A DNA stretch of 64,000 bases, from contig SAXG01000023.1 of the NCBI GenBank assembly GCA_012932865.1, positions 1 to 64,000 of the forward strand, in the 5' to 3' direction. How positions within the stretch are numbered: position 1 is the stretch's first letter; the number at the start of each line of letters is the position of its first letter. Source of the stretch: Amylostereum areolatum (Eukaryota > Basidiomycota > Agaricomycetes > Russulales > Stereaceae). Made by a program: the position numbers and the translations under genes. The notes under the pieces are model-generated. The model searched no databases. It was not told the origin of the DNA and saw nothing but the letters and a program-made list of their open reading frames with translations. Positions 13,251 through 23,540 of this stretch are shown here, in pieces.

Positions 13251-15887
13251 ATGCTCATCGCTCACCAGTCCTCTACCTGCGATATCTGTCTCAATGAATA
13301 TCTGTGGGACGAGCCAGACGACGGCTCCCGCTGGTTGGCGAGACCGCATGTGCTCGGATGTGGTCATATCTACTGTTTGATGTGCGTGGCCCACCCTTTT
13401 CCTTCCTTAAATCGAACTTATGTCTCCCGAATTTACCAGCTGTCTCACGCGAACGTCGCCCCCCTTGTGTCCGTTGTGCCGCGTCCCGTACTCTCGAGAA
13501 CGAATCAAGAAGCTGCACATCAACCCACCCGACTCCGACATAATCGAAGGCCACCGCATCCTCGAACGTCTGGCCGAGAACTCCAGAATGCGGACCCCGC
13601 AAGACCAATTCGACGTCGTTATAAACGATGCGAATGCATTTGTGGCTCAGCACCCAGACTGCTCACTGGTTAGTACCGTCTTTTCGTTTGCCATTTGTGA
13701 ATCTGCTCAAGGCGCCTCAGCGCGAAGCCATCGACAGTCTCACCCACACGCTCACTAATTATCGATGGACCGCCGAAAAGTATGCGGAACAAGATACGAT
13801 CATTCGTAACCTTCAGAACGAGTTGGATGTGAAAGAGGGTCAATGCGCGTTTGCGCGAGGCATGGAGAAACACTTCAGAAAGATGATAAAAAAACTGGAA
13901 AAGTTAGAAACGTTTCCCTCTGTTTTTGCCGTTCTCTGACAATTGCTTCTATTTTTGTCTTTGTGCAGAGATGTGGGCATCCTTTCTGCCAGCTATTTTT
14001 TGCCCCCATGAAGCTAACGTTCTATAGCTAGGGGTAGCTCGAGCTGCTTCCGCTCCACGCGGAGCGGACGGTACACCAGCACGATTTCCTGGAGATGTCT
14101 ACTTTCAACCGTCGGAACCAGATCCACTGGCGCGGACAACGCCTCACCCCGCCCTAAACGAAACATGGGATGGTATTCGACCAGCAATCGTGGGGCAATA
14201 CAACAACTCTCCGGTTTATGAACGCGTCCCGTCTCCCAGACCTTTCCGAATATGGCGACGTCAACCTCTAGACCCCGACATGATACCCTACCCTCCCTCA
14301 GGCCCACTGATGTTCTATTTCTCTCCGCAGGAGCTAATTTCGCGCGGGCTCGCTCCCGACCACGGCCCTGTCTATATAGATGCGGCGCAAATGAATGTCT
14401 GTCGTCCCACTCTCTTCTTTGTGCGGGACGCATATTGACTTTGTAAATCAGCCTGAAGACGTGCTCGGCCACGAATTCTTGACAATGGACCTCCTCGCAC
14501 ATCCTCCCAGCCCCCGCCCCTCGGTCGTAAATTCCGGGGATGCGTCCGCCGACCCCCCTTGGGAGACCTTGGGCGCGATACTGGACGGAGTGAGGATGGA
14601 TGAAGACGAATCGCCCATCCCCGAAGATATGCTCGCCGCGATCAACTCCCCTTCCCAGCCAACCTCAAGCTCTCCAGTCCACCCCCCGCCGCCTAACTTT
14701 GATCAGCCATTGGGCACTCCCAACGTCGCGCCCCCGCTGTCGAGACCAAGCTCTCGAGGAAGCGAACACGGCAGCGCCGGGGCTTGGATTGGGTTTGGAT
14801 TCCCCGAGCATCAGTGTCGCAACCTACGCTATCGTCCATCTACGCCTGCTGCCCCCATACCTCAGTATCCCTCCAGTGGATTTTCTTTCGCGAACGATGG
14901 CATGTCGTCACCAGGTGTCATCACCCCGCCGCTCTCAGCCTCGAGATCGGGATCGTCGAGGTCACTTCCCCGGAGCCGTCCTGCCAGTGGAAGCAGCTAT
15001 GCCGGTGCATCGTCGCGCACTGGTACGGCGTCCCCTCCCGTCGACGACGCCTACGAAACCCGCCCCGACTCCGCTTCCAGTTGGCAGAGCACCGGAATGA
15101 GCGAAGCGCCCGACTACTTAGACGGCGACCAGCAATTCACGCGCCACCACGGCTCCGTGGGGACCACCGCATATGGTCTACCTGTGCCGACACCTCCGAC
15201 ACCTCCCATCCCGCGCCGATCCTCTCCTTCTCCCCCCTCCAGCCCCACCCACTCCTCCATAAGGTTTATCTCCCCATTCAACAACGAGCAGTCCTGGTCG
15301 GCGCTGCCGCCCGCTGCCCTCAACGACGTCCCGGTGCCAGCTCCCCCCACCCCGCCAACGCCCGCTCTGGGCCTCGCCCACGGCCAACAACCACGGACCG
15401 CAGAGCTGACCTTCGCCCAACTCCGTGCCCTCGTAAGCACGCTCCGCCAATCCCCCTCCGCACCACGGTCACTCACCCATACATATACCTCTGTTTTTTG
15501 TTGCAGCGCGGCCGACACCCGCCCGCCGTCGCGCCCCCGCCGACGTCGTCGACCTACATCGACCCGCCCGCAACCGTGCCGATCCCGCCGAGAGGGGCGT
15601 ACTACTCTCCCCCCGCGAGCGTGTACGGCTCGCACCCCGCCTCCGGTCCCAGCTCTCGGGTCCCGCCCCCGATGCAGGGCGGCTTCGGCGCCGCGTGGCA
15701 TCGAGGCGCGTCGCTGGAACGCCACCCAAGTACCGCCGCGGCGCCCGGCACCGCGAACCACACGTCCGCGCGCCCGGGCATGTCGAGCGTCGCGACGGCG
15801 GGGTTGACGCGTCCTTACGACGGGTCCGCGCCGGCGTTTGCGTCGCTCGAGCGGGGGTCGGGGCCGGACCGACGGCGGACTGGCTGA
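13251..15887 (+). CDS. RING-finger/coiled-coil protein, family member 2
   Basis: Predicted 758 residues. Exons: 13251-13381, 13440-13668, 13721-13902, micro-exon 13969-13972, 14028-14396, 14452-15432 and 15507-15887; all phases agree. The RING has CDIC at residues 10-13, CGHIYC, and CPLC after the first intron, then RERIKKLH as in member 1. A coiled coil follows (NLQNELDVKEG), then a conserved island reading ELISRGLAPDHGPVY, and a long Ser/Pro-rich tail. The tail holds NNEQSWSALPP and ends near SAPAFASLERG. Both tail segments have close counterparts in member 5 (59.0-61.6 kb), so these two are the closest pair. E3 ligase function is inferred from the RING only. The intron at 14397 uses the less common donor gtctgt, supported by the matching intron in member 5. 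Confidence 0.8.
13969..13972 (+). other. Predicted 4-nt micro-exon (RING member 2)
   Basis: Sequence gtgcag|agat|gtgggc. The upstream exon ends in phase 2 (GAA AA_, donor gttaga) and the next exon opens in phase 0 after ctatag. The four bases give Lys-Asp. Flanking introns are 66 and 55 bases, with ctgac and ctaac branch-like sequences. Confidence 0.65.
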
Positions 15888-16589
15888 CAGTGAACGTCTT
15901 CGCTTCGTTGTTCCTCTGGAATCTGGATCCATGTTGATGTTGCTTTGACGCGTTTTTGTCCTTGCCATGTTTCCGTCCTGCTTTATCTGGTGCTCTCCTT
16001 GCTTTCGCTGCTGTGTAATCTGCTCTGCGACGTTGTCCGCCCACGTACGACCCAGTGTATCGCGCGTTTTATTCTGTTTGCCTTCTCGTGCGTTGTATGT
16101 GTAGTGTTTTGTATCACCGTTGTTCTCTCGGTTTCGCTGTTCCGTTCGTTCTATCCCTGTATCATACGACCAGCACAATCGAGCACTTTTCCTGAACGAT
16201 AAAGTCTGCATTATCGCGGGATCCCCACTGGGAGACTGACGTCCTCACTCAGAGTGAGGACCGTACGTACAACGAGAACGAGTGTCTTCTGATGAGTATT
16301 GGGATATTGAGAAATACTCGAAAAACATGGACAGAGTGGGAAGTGGACATCGCGACAATACAACATGATCACATGACGGACCCTGACTGGCCTCGCGGCG
16401 CGAGTCGCTTCTCCATCTCCTCATCCTCCCACAGGCTTCCAGTCTCTCGCGTCTGTCCATCTGCACGCGCGAGTATCGTAACCGATTGAACCCGGAACGC
16501 ACTGTTTTGAACTTTCGAGCGGCCTACTCTACCCTGGACTCTCGTCGCCACAACCTACCCGTCACCAGACCACGAACGACGCCCTCGAG
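15888..16589 (+). other. 3' region of RING member 2 and upstream region of GLE1
   Basis: T-rich sequence after the stop at 15887 looks like a long 3' UTR, with cgataaag near 16198. The second half should hold the GLE1 promoter and leader. No coding frame with a recognisable motif is present. Confidence 0.45.
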
Positions 16590-18687
16590 ATGCGTTTTGG
16601 TGTCCCGCTCTCCCGCTCGCCCTCGCCGGTACGGAGGTGCGTCAAGTTGTACCGTAAACATATGCCGTAGTGTGCTCATCTTGATCGCGTTCAGAAAATC
16701 CTCCCACCATCGCGTACCCCGCCGGAGCTCGACGTACGGTCTTTATTCCAGCTCTTCATCCTCAGAGGACGACGCGCAGGGATCGGTCGGCTCCGACTCC
16801 GATTTCAACGACGACAACGCCGAATCATCATCCCTGTCCATCTCGCAAAGGTCTGCCATACCGCTCGCATCTCGCTCGCCCGCGGCCTTCTCACCTGTGA
16901 CCATGATAGGCGCGCGAAGCTGCCCGAGCCCGAACGGCATCACGTCGAGGACACGGTCGCCGCCATCCGTCTGCGGACGCGGCATCACGATCCGTACGAA
17001 GAGTGGGAGAAGCAGACGAGGAAGGATGCGTTCGTGCGTGGCGGTGTCTCTTGCTTACGTCCGACTGCCCGTGGCTTATCCCCCTCCTTTCTAGCACACC
17101 GCTCGTCGCGAGCACACCACAGCCCACGCGCGCCACCGCGCCGCCCTCTCTGCCGCGCGGGCGCGCGAGACCCAGCAGTTGCAAGCCCTGTCCGCTCAAG
17201 AGGTGTCTTCCGTCTCGTCTTTACTCTCTTCCCTCCGCCTACGTCACCAAACCGAAGAAAAGACCGCCCTAGAACAGCAGAGTGCAAGCGACAAGGCGCG
17301 GTGGGCGCGGATCGAGGCCACCATCCAGGCCGAGGAGGAGAAGGTGCGCGTGCGTCAAGAAGCGGAGCGCAAGGCCAAAGAAGAAGAGGAGCGCAGGGAG
17401 AAGGAGGCCGCGCTGAAGAGGGAGCTCGCGGAGAAGAAGAAGAGAGAGGAGGAGGAGAAAGAGAGGAGGCGGCAGGAGGAGGAGCGGGAGAAGAAGAGGC
17501 AGGAGGAGGAGGAGGCGAGGAAACATGAGGAGGAGGAGCGAAGGCAGGCGGAGGAGCTGCAGAAGCAGGAGGGCGAGCGGATGCAGCTGGGTATGACCAC
17601 TCCCGACCGCGACTGGCGCGAAGCCCGCCACACGCTCAAGGTAAAGTCTTTCGACTTATCTCACCTTCCCTTCGGACTCTTCTTCGTACTTTCTCATTCG
17701 ACCTCCACCGTCAATGCTAACCGCAACTTATGGTGTATCCTAGGTCCTGAAGGGGGATCCTATGCGCACCGTCAAGGCGGATCCACAACTAAAGAAACTC
17801 TGGAACGAGAACCGACGCAAGATCACGCCTCGCATCGGCCAACTTACGAAAGACGACCAATCAATCGTCGACACTGTGCGTCTTTCCTACTTCTCTCTCT
17901 TCCCTTTCTTCCTTTGACTTACACCCTATCCTCAGTCCCAACACATCCTACAAATCTTCCACCAAAACCCTGCCCTTCCGCGTCCAGTCTACTTTGCCCT
18001 CCTCTCGTCCCTCTCCAAGGCCTTCATCCTCCAAGCCGAAACCGAGGTAACCGCCGAGAAGCGCTCCGCGCGTCCGCTCGCGTTCACCGCCGCCCGCCTC
18101 GTGGGCACGCTCGATGGCTTCGCGGACGTGCTCTGGGCGAAGCTCGTGCAGCGTACGGGCGGGTGGTGTGTGCCCTGCAGCGTGCCCTCTGAAGACTCGG
18201 ATGGGACGCCTTTTGACAAGGACGGGTGGATGAAGGCCAAGGGCAGGCGGAACGACGAGGGTGCGAGCGAGTTCGCCGCCCGCGTCGCGGGCATCATGCG
18301 CGTGTACTTCTGGATCCTCCACGCACCCGTCACCGGCACCCCGCTCTTTCGCCCGCTCCAGCGTCCGAAATTCTGGGCATACTTCGCGCGGATGATCAGC
18401 CAGCCGCGCCTGCTCGCCGAGCCGCTCGCGGCGGAACTACTCTCTGGTTCGTTCCGCTCTTTTCATCCCTCCTCTCTTCGCACGTGCTCAATATGCCATG
18501 GACAGTTGCGCTGGACGTTGGCGGTGCCGAGGCGAAGTACGTGTGGGGAAAGCAGTGGGTCAAGATGCTTGAGCTGCTGTATGATGCCGTGACGGGCGAG
18601 GAGAAGAAGATTGGTGGGACGACGTCGGAGGGGCATGCGACGCGGGTGCGGCTGCAGCTTGAGATTGAGCGCGCGATGGTGGCATAG
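16590..18687 (+). CDS. GLE1: Nucleoporin/mRNA-export factor GLE1
   Basis: Predicted 565 residues. Exons: 16590-16636, 16695-16850, 16910-17033, 17095-17640, 17744-17875, 17936-18446 and 18506-18687; all phases agree. The N-terminus is basic and then acidic/Ser-rich. A long charged helix of Glu/Lys/Arg follows (exon 4), as in GLE1 proteins. The C-terminal half is the GLE1 domain: KLWNENRRKITPRIGQLT, VYFALLSSLSKAFILQAETEV, RVAGIMRVYFWILHAP and the closing KQWVKMLELLYDAV. GLE1 sits on the cytoplasmic face of the nuclear pore, where with inositol hexakisphosphate it activates the DEAD-box ATPase Dbp5 to release exported mRNA. Length and domain order fit fungal GLE1. No frameshift is needed. Confidence 0.9.
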
Positions 18688-19198
18688 CGGCGAGGACAGC
18701 GAGTCCTGACAGTTTACTACGCGCTGACCTAGTCTGCGCCTTGCGTTTGTACAGCACGTCATGAGAGTTATGAAGCAGACATCTGAAGAGTGGGGAGGCG
18801 GTCACGTGAACTTTAAAATCCATGGTTACGCTTGTCAAGCGCGTCAAGCTCTGTTTCTCCCACTCACTCAAACTCGCCGCATCCACTGGGCCATCGCCGA
18901 CACCCCTAACTGCCCTGACATATCGAAGAGATCTCATGTTATTGAAGTCAGCTACTAGTAGTGACTAGTCAACAGACACTTGTTCCTCCGCAATTCCGTT
19001 TTGTGTCTACCGCCCATGCTGTGATATCCGGATGGCATCAACGCTTTAATCTCCAGCTAGAAGCAATGATGCGCTGTCCTCAGGCTGCCATTTTACAACT
19101 AGTTCCTCTACGTTTCCGGCTCGGAGTCCTGTTATGGACAGGACGAGATGCCTATAAAGCAAACCATCATTCACTCCATTGGCACCCCCTCCCCCATC
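18688..19198. other. Intergenic spacer with promoter of the caspase-like gene
   Basis: This gap lies between the GLE1 stop and the next start. The only feature I can support is a TATAAA box near its end. No gene or repeat is visible. Confidence 0.5.
19153..19158 (+). promoter_or_regulatory. TATA box of the caspase-like gene
   Basis: A perfect TATAAA lies 41-46 bases before the ATG at 19199, a plausible position for a fungal TATA box with a short leader. Confidence 0.45.
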
Positions 19199-21782
19199 AT
19201 GTTTCTCCCTTGGATTAACGCTGCGGTAAACACTGTCCGTGATGTGCTCTTGTATGTGGACCTGTGAGTGTGTCTCAGAAATAGTTCGCCACATACTTGC
19301 TTCTGACATACCCCCCCACAGTTTTCCTCCTCCCAGGTACGTTTCTGCGCGTCAGCATCGCATTCTTGATCTGCGTTGAGCGATCTCGTTAGAGAACCGA
19401 GAGTGGAAGCCCCGAGCGAGACAGCGTATGCGATCCCTTGATCAAAGCCGTTGTTTGTCTCACACGAAGTACTGCTATCAGGCCGCCCCTTCCCCAACCA
19501 GTCCCTGTCGATACGTGGGCGGCTCCTTACTACTACTGTAACGTACTGCTGAACTGATATAACCCTCCACATTTTTCAGGCCTGCTCCCAGCATCTTTGC
19601 ACTAGTTATCGGCATAGACAAATACAAGCATGCGGGAAACGGAATCCACAACCTGGGTGGATGCGTCGCGGACGCCGATGACATGGTGAAGTTCTTGATC
19701 GAGACCATGCAAGTCCCGCCAAGCCCGCATCCAAAACATCCGCGATGAGCAGGCGACCCGGGGAGAAATCAAGGCGCACATCCGCGGTCTGGCCGAAAAC
19801 TCCCTCATTCAACATGGGGATCCCATCCTCATATTCTATGCTGGGCACGGCGGGGAGGCGAAATGCCCCGCAAGGTGGGAAGCCGGCGATAAGATCCAGA
19901 TGCTCCTCCCCCACGATTTCGTCCCGGACACGTCCGAGGAGGAGGAACTCACAAGGAATCCTGGACATCTCCCTATCCGTTCTGCTCTCCAAGCTCGCCG
20001 GCGCCAAAGGGGATAACATCGTGAGTTCGACTTGTCATCGTCTCTCTCTCGCTTCACCCACACACAGGGGCCATCTAGACGGTCATCCTCGACTGCTGCC
20101 ACTCCGGATCTGCCACTCGCGACCACGAGAAGGATCACATTACCGGCCCCGTACCCCTCGTGCGCGGGGTCTGTCTGCCCGCCGACTACGCCATCCTTCC
20201 CACCGTCGACGACGACATTTTTTCGGAAACAACACCGCGCGCCTGGGCCATCGCTAAAGGGTATCGCTATGCAGGGATGGCCTCACATGTGCTGCTAGCA
20301 GCATGCAAGGCGAATCAGAAGGCGCACGAAACGGGCAAACGAGGCCAGTTCACTCTGGCGCTTATGGACCTCTTGCGCAAGAACCGCGTCGAAGAGCTCA
20401 CATATGAGGACGCCATTAAACGCCTGCCGGACCTCCCCTTGTGCGTCCTTTCGCCCTTCAAGTACCGCATGATGCGACCGAGAATCCCCTTCTAATCGCA
20501 CCCCGTCCTTCACACAGGCAAAATCCTCAGTGCGAGGGCGTGAACAAAGCCCGACTCCTGTTCAACGGGAAGGCGCTGACCCCCGGACGCGTGCTCTACC
20601 AGCTCAAGCCTGGCGACCGCCCCAACGAGTTCCTCCTCTCCGGCGGAGAGGCGCACGGCGTCACGGAAGATGCCCAGTTCGAAGTCTACGCGGGCCCGAG
20701 CATTCACTTCGAGCGATGGGGCACCCTCGTCGCGTCGAGGTCCAATGCATCCAGTGCGGTCCTGAAGCCCGCTAACCCGCACGCAGACACTCTCGCACTA
20801 CCCGCGTCCGGCGCGTGGGCGTTGCAGACGCGCATTGGACGGGGCGAAGAAGTGCGGATCGAGCTCCCGCTGGATGAGGGCCTTATGGGCGTGTTCGAGC
20901 GGGTAGTAGGTGAGATGAAGAAGGCGCACACAGAGAAGCGGCGGATCCGGCTCGTGGACGCGCACGCACAGCCAGACCTTGTGATCACGGTGCAGGGCGA
21001 ATCCGCCGTGTTCCATGTTCAGGACGCGCGGTGCCGTGAGCACGGACTCACGACGATGGTGGCCGAAGTGCCGATCTCCGTGGACGCGTTCTTCCCCGTC
21101 CTGGAGAGCGCGGCGGATTTCTACTGGCACCTCCGTCGCTCGGCGCGTAGGACGGGCGTGCTGGCTTCCAAAGTCACGCTCGAGTGCACACGGCTCGCGC
21201 CCACGGATGAGGTCGAGGACGGCACCGAGGACTTCCTCATGGTGCCCGACGGTCCTAATCTCAATGTCGACGGCGTCATCCACGTGGTCGCGGACGACCT
21301 CACCGACTACGGGTTCAAGATCGTCAATGGGACGGACCACCCGCTCTTCGTCTCTGTGTTCTATTTCGACTTTAGCGATCTGAGCATCGGTGCGTTCTGC
21401 ATGGTCCTCAATTTCAGGACCACTGCTTGGTTTGATACCCGTCGTAGATCCGTACTATCAACCTATCGGCGCGGCGAAGGATGATAAGGTCGACCCGATC
21501 CCTAGCGGAGGCGCGCTGACCATCGGTTACGGCGCGGGGGGAGAGCGTCCCGTGAACTACTTCCTCCGGGAGGGCCAAAGCGTGGACGTCGGTTACTTGA
21601 AGCTGTTCCTCTCGACGGACCACATCGATCTGCGGGAGCTTAAGCAGGACTCGCCGTTCGACGGCTGGCGCGCGTCTCACCGGAAGCCGCGGAGACCAAC
21701 GTCGATTTGGGATACTATGCTCGTTACTGTTGTACAGCGGAACGACATACCTGTGGAGCATGTGGACTGTGATGCTTTGTGA
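19199..21782 (+). CDS. Caspase-like (peptidase C14) protein, metacaspase-type
   Basis: The start ATG at 19199 opens MFLPWINAAVN with a donor at 19264. The next solid exon begins at 19580 (PAPSIFALVIGIDKYK). It is the p20 fold: GGCVADADDM, the histidine site IFYAGHGGE and the cysteine site ILDCCHSGSAT. Later introns that restore phase: 20021-20078, 20441-20517 and 21390-21447. The C-terminal half (QFEVYAGPSIHFERWG, then YFLREGQSVDVGYLK) is typical of large agaricomycete C14 proteins. These cysteine proteases cleave after basic or acidic residues, and their roles are mostly unknown. Two one-base slips are needed, near 19724 (within agcccgc) and near 19951; on both sides the protein matches the family, so I read them as extra bases. 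The 316-base gap 19264-19579 may be one long intron or may hide a small exon. Without the slips the gene would be a pseudogene. Confidence 0.75.
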
Positions 21783-22079
21783 AATCACAGGATGGTTGGT
21801 GACCTATAGTGTCTACTGATGAACGACGAGGAATTATCTGGCATCCCCAGTTCTGGATCATGTTTTAAGGCATGAGGGATTGACGTTGTATTTACATTAT
21901 GGTGATCCCAGACAGCGAGCAATAGAAAGAGGGCCTACGCAAGATTATAGAGCAAGTGTACGTATAATATTAGTAGTGACCTCTGCATGACTCGGGGAAG
22001 ACGTACAACTCACAACGCTCTAGCGATGTACGATACTACGATGCCGTGCACACACGAATGATACCCAGAGGCGAACGCC
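21783..22079. other. 3' flank of the caspase-like gene
   Basis: AT-richer sequence after the stop at 21782. No gene is recognisable. Confidence 0.4.
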
Positions 22080-22085
22080 GTGAAT

Positions 22086-22500
22086 CTACTGGGCGAGGAC
22101 GACAGAGCCGGCTTTACGCACGAGGGCGTTCCATAAGATGTCCGCGGAGTTACCGTCGTTCGCCAGGAAACCTATTCTCCTCCATGTCGCACAGCGCCAG
22201 ACATATGAGACGCGCCGCACATGCTGCGTGGAGGGCAAGCAGCTTGGGGTCGGGCATGGAAAGCGTGGCCGTCTTCCCATCAACTCCAACATGTGAGGTT
22301 GTTCTGAAAGTAATCTTTGCGGGGTAGCCACGGAGATCGAACTCGTAGCGAGCGCGTATGGTATACGTATCGTCCTGGGAAGACTCCACGGAAACAACTG
22401 AGACAGATGTGCTTGAGTGGCACTTGATGCCTGGACTCTTGGGACGACACGGCGGCTTCAAAATCGAGACATCTTTGGTATGCTTGACGCTCAGCAACAT
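22086..22500 (-). pseudogene. Remnant resembling the C-terminal end of fungal HNH-endonuclease-like genes
   Basis: On the minus strand one frame reads PDPKLLALHAACA and another continues LANDGNSADILWNAL before a stop at 22086. Agaricomycete HNH-type proteins end in a similar way, with a LALHAAC helix followed by a LA-DGSSADIL segment. The two parts lie in different frames and join if one base is skipped near 22167. I found no HNH catalytic motif upstream, where the foldback element begins about 150 bases further on. The most likely reading is a 5'-truncated, decaying copy. The family assignment is from memory of the motif and is tentative. Confidence 0.4.
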
Positions 22501-22655
22501 TGAAAAGGAGAGGGGAAGGATCCTTGGGGAGTTCCTGAGCCATTACCTTGCTCGGTACGAGCTGGTTTCTGTAGCCCGTAATTTGTGCCCTACTTTTTAA
22601 ACACCACATGACATGATTACGTTTCTCATCCCGTGACACTGAATATGCGTTCTAC

Positions 22656-22665
22656 GTTCTAACCT
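22656..22665 (+). repeat. Left copy of the 10-bp target duplication
   Basis: gttctaacct, identical to 23496-23505 on the other side of the foldback element. Confidence 0.65.
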
Positions 22666-23495
22666 TCACCGCGGGCAGAAGTCCATTTGAGCCCGGTTCT
22701 CACGCATTCGAAATGCGCGTCGGAAGTACAACTATCAGAAAGCCGTTGTAACTAAGTCTACAAATCCGATACGATCGATTTGTAATGTCCATTAGCTCGA
22801 AGTGAAGTCAATCAAAACGTGTCGTGTGGAATGTGTATTCGACGGGAAAAAACACATTAGACACGTGAGGTTTCGGACCGCTTACGACCGGCTTGAAATG
22901 ACTTATTTGTGATAGGACTTATTGCGGAGCAAATCGAACTGATACTTCTCGTTTTGGTAGGGATCAAATGCAACATTTTGAACCTGTGTTCTCCGAGATA
23001 AAACACATTAGAAATCTGTTCCTCAGGAACTCATGAATGGCTGGACTCAAGCCTTGTGCACCTGTGTGGGGATATGGTGAGCCCTTGCCTGTATCAACCC
23101 TCAAGTGCACAAGTCCTCAATCCAGCCGTTCATTAGTTCCTGAGGAACAGATTTCTAATGTGTTTTATCTCGGAGAACACAGTTCAAAATGTTGGCATTG
23201 ATCCCCTACCAAAACTAGAAGTAATCAGTTCGATTTGCCCGCAATAAGTCCATCACATAAGTCATTTCAAGCCGAGTCGTAAGCGGTAAGAAACCTCAGT
23301 GTCTAATTGTTTTTTCGTCGAATACACATTCCACACGACAGCGTTTTGATTGACTTCACTTCGAGCTAATGGACATTACAAATCGATCGTATCGGATTTG
23401 TAGACTTAGTTACAACGTCTTTCTGATATTTGTACTTCCGACGCTCTTTCGAATGCGTGAGAACCGGGCTCAAATGGACTTCTGCCGCGGTGCTT
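22666..23495. mobile_element. 830-bp foldback element with 10-bp target duplication (MULE-like)
   Basis: The two halves are imperfect reverse complements of about 390 bases each around a small centre near 23080. Examples: the left arm at about 22756-22800 (around cgatacgatcgatttg) and the right arm at about 23350-23400; ctgttcctcaggaac at about 23019 and gttcctgaggaacag at about 23136. The direct repeat gttctaacct stands at both edges (22656-22665 and 23496-23505) and looks like a target-site duplication. A 9-11 bp duplication is typical of Mutator-like elements; long arms with no coding capacity fit a non-autonomous foldback member. The arms differ by scattered substitutions, so the insertion is not brand new. 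A transcript would fold into a long hairpin. Confidence 0.75.
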
Positions 23496-23505
23496 GTTCT
23501 AACCT
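23496..23505 (+). repeat. Right copy of the 10-bp target duplication
   Basis: gttctaacct, identical to 22656-22665. Confidence 0.65.
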
Positions 23506-23517
23506 GCTCTCAGTGTC

Positions 23518-23540
23518 CGTTAAAGACTCGGCCTCCAGTC
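23518..23540 (+). repeat. Dispersed repeat shared with 182-204
   Basis: A 23-base exact match to 182-204. The sequence just before it (acctgctc, then cagtgt) also corresponds in both places, with a small gap. A chance match of this length is improbable, so both are probably pieces of the same repeat family. What element it belongs to is not clear. Confidence 0.55.

Noticed and set aside
21390..21417. 28-base intron in the caspase-like gene (gtgcgt to ttcag)
   Set aside because: Too short for splicing; the acceptor at 21446-21447 gives a 58-base intron, keeps the frame and matches the family sequence DPYYQP better.
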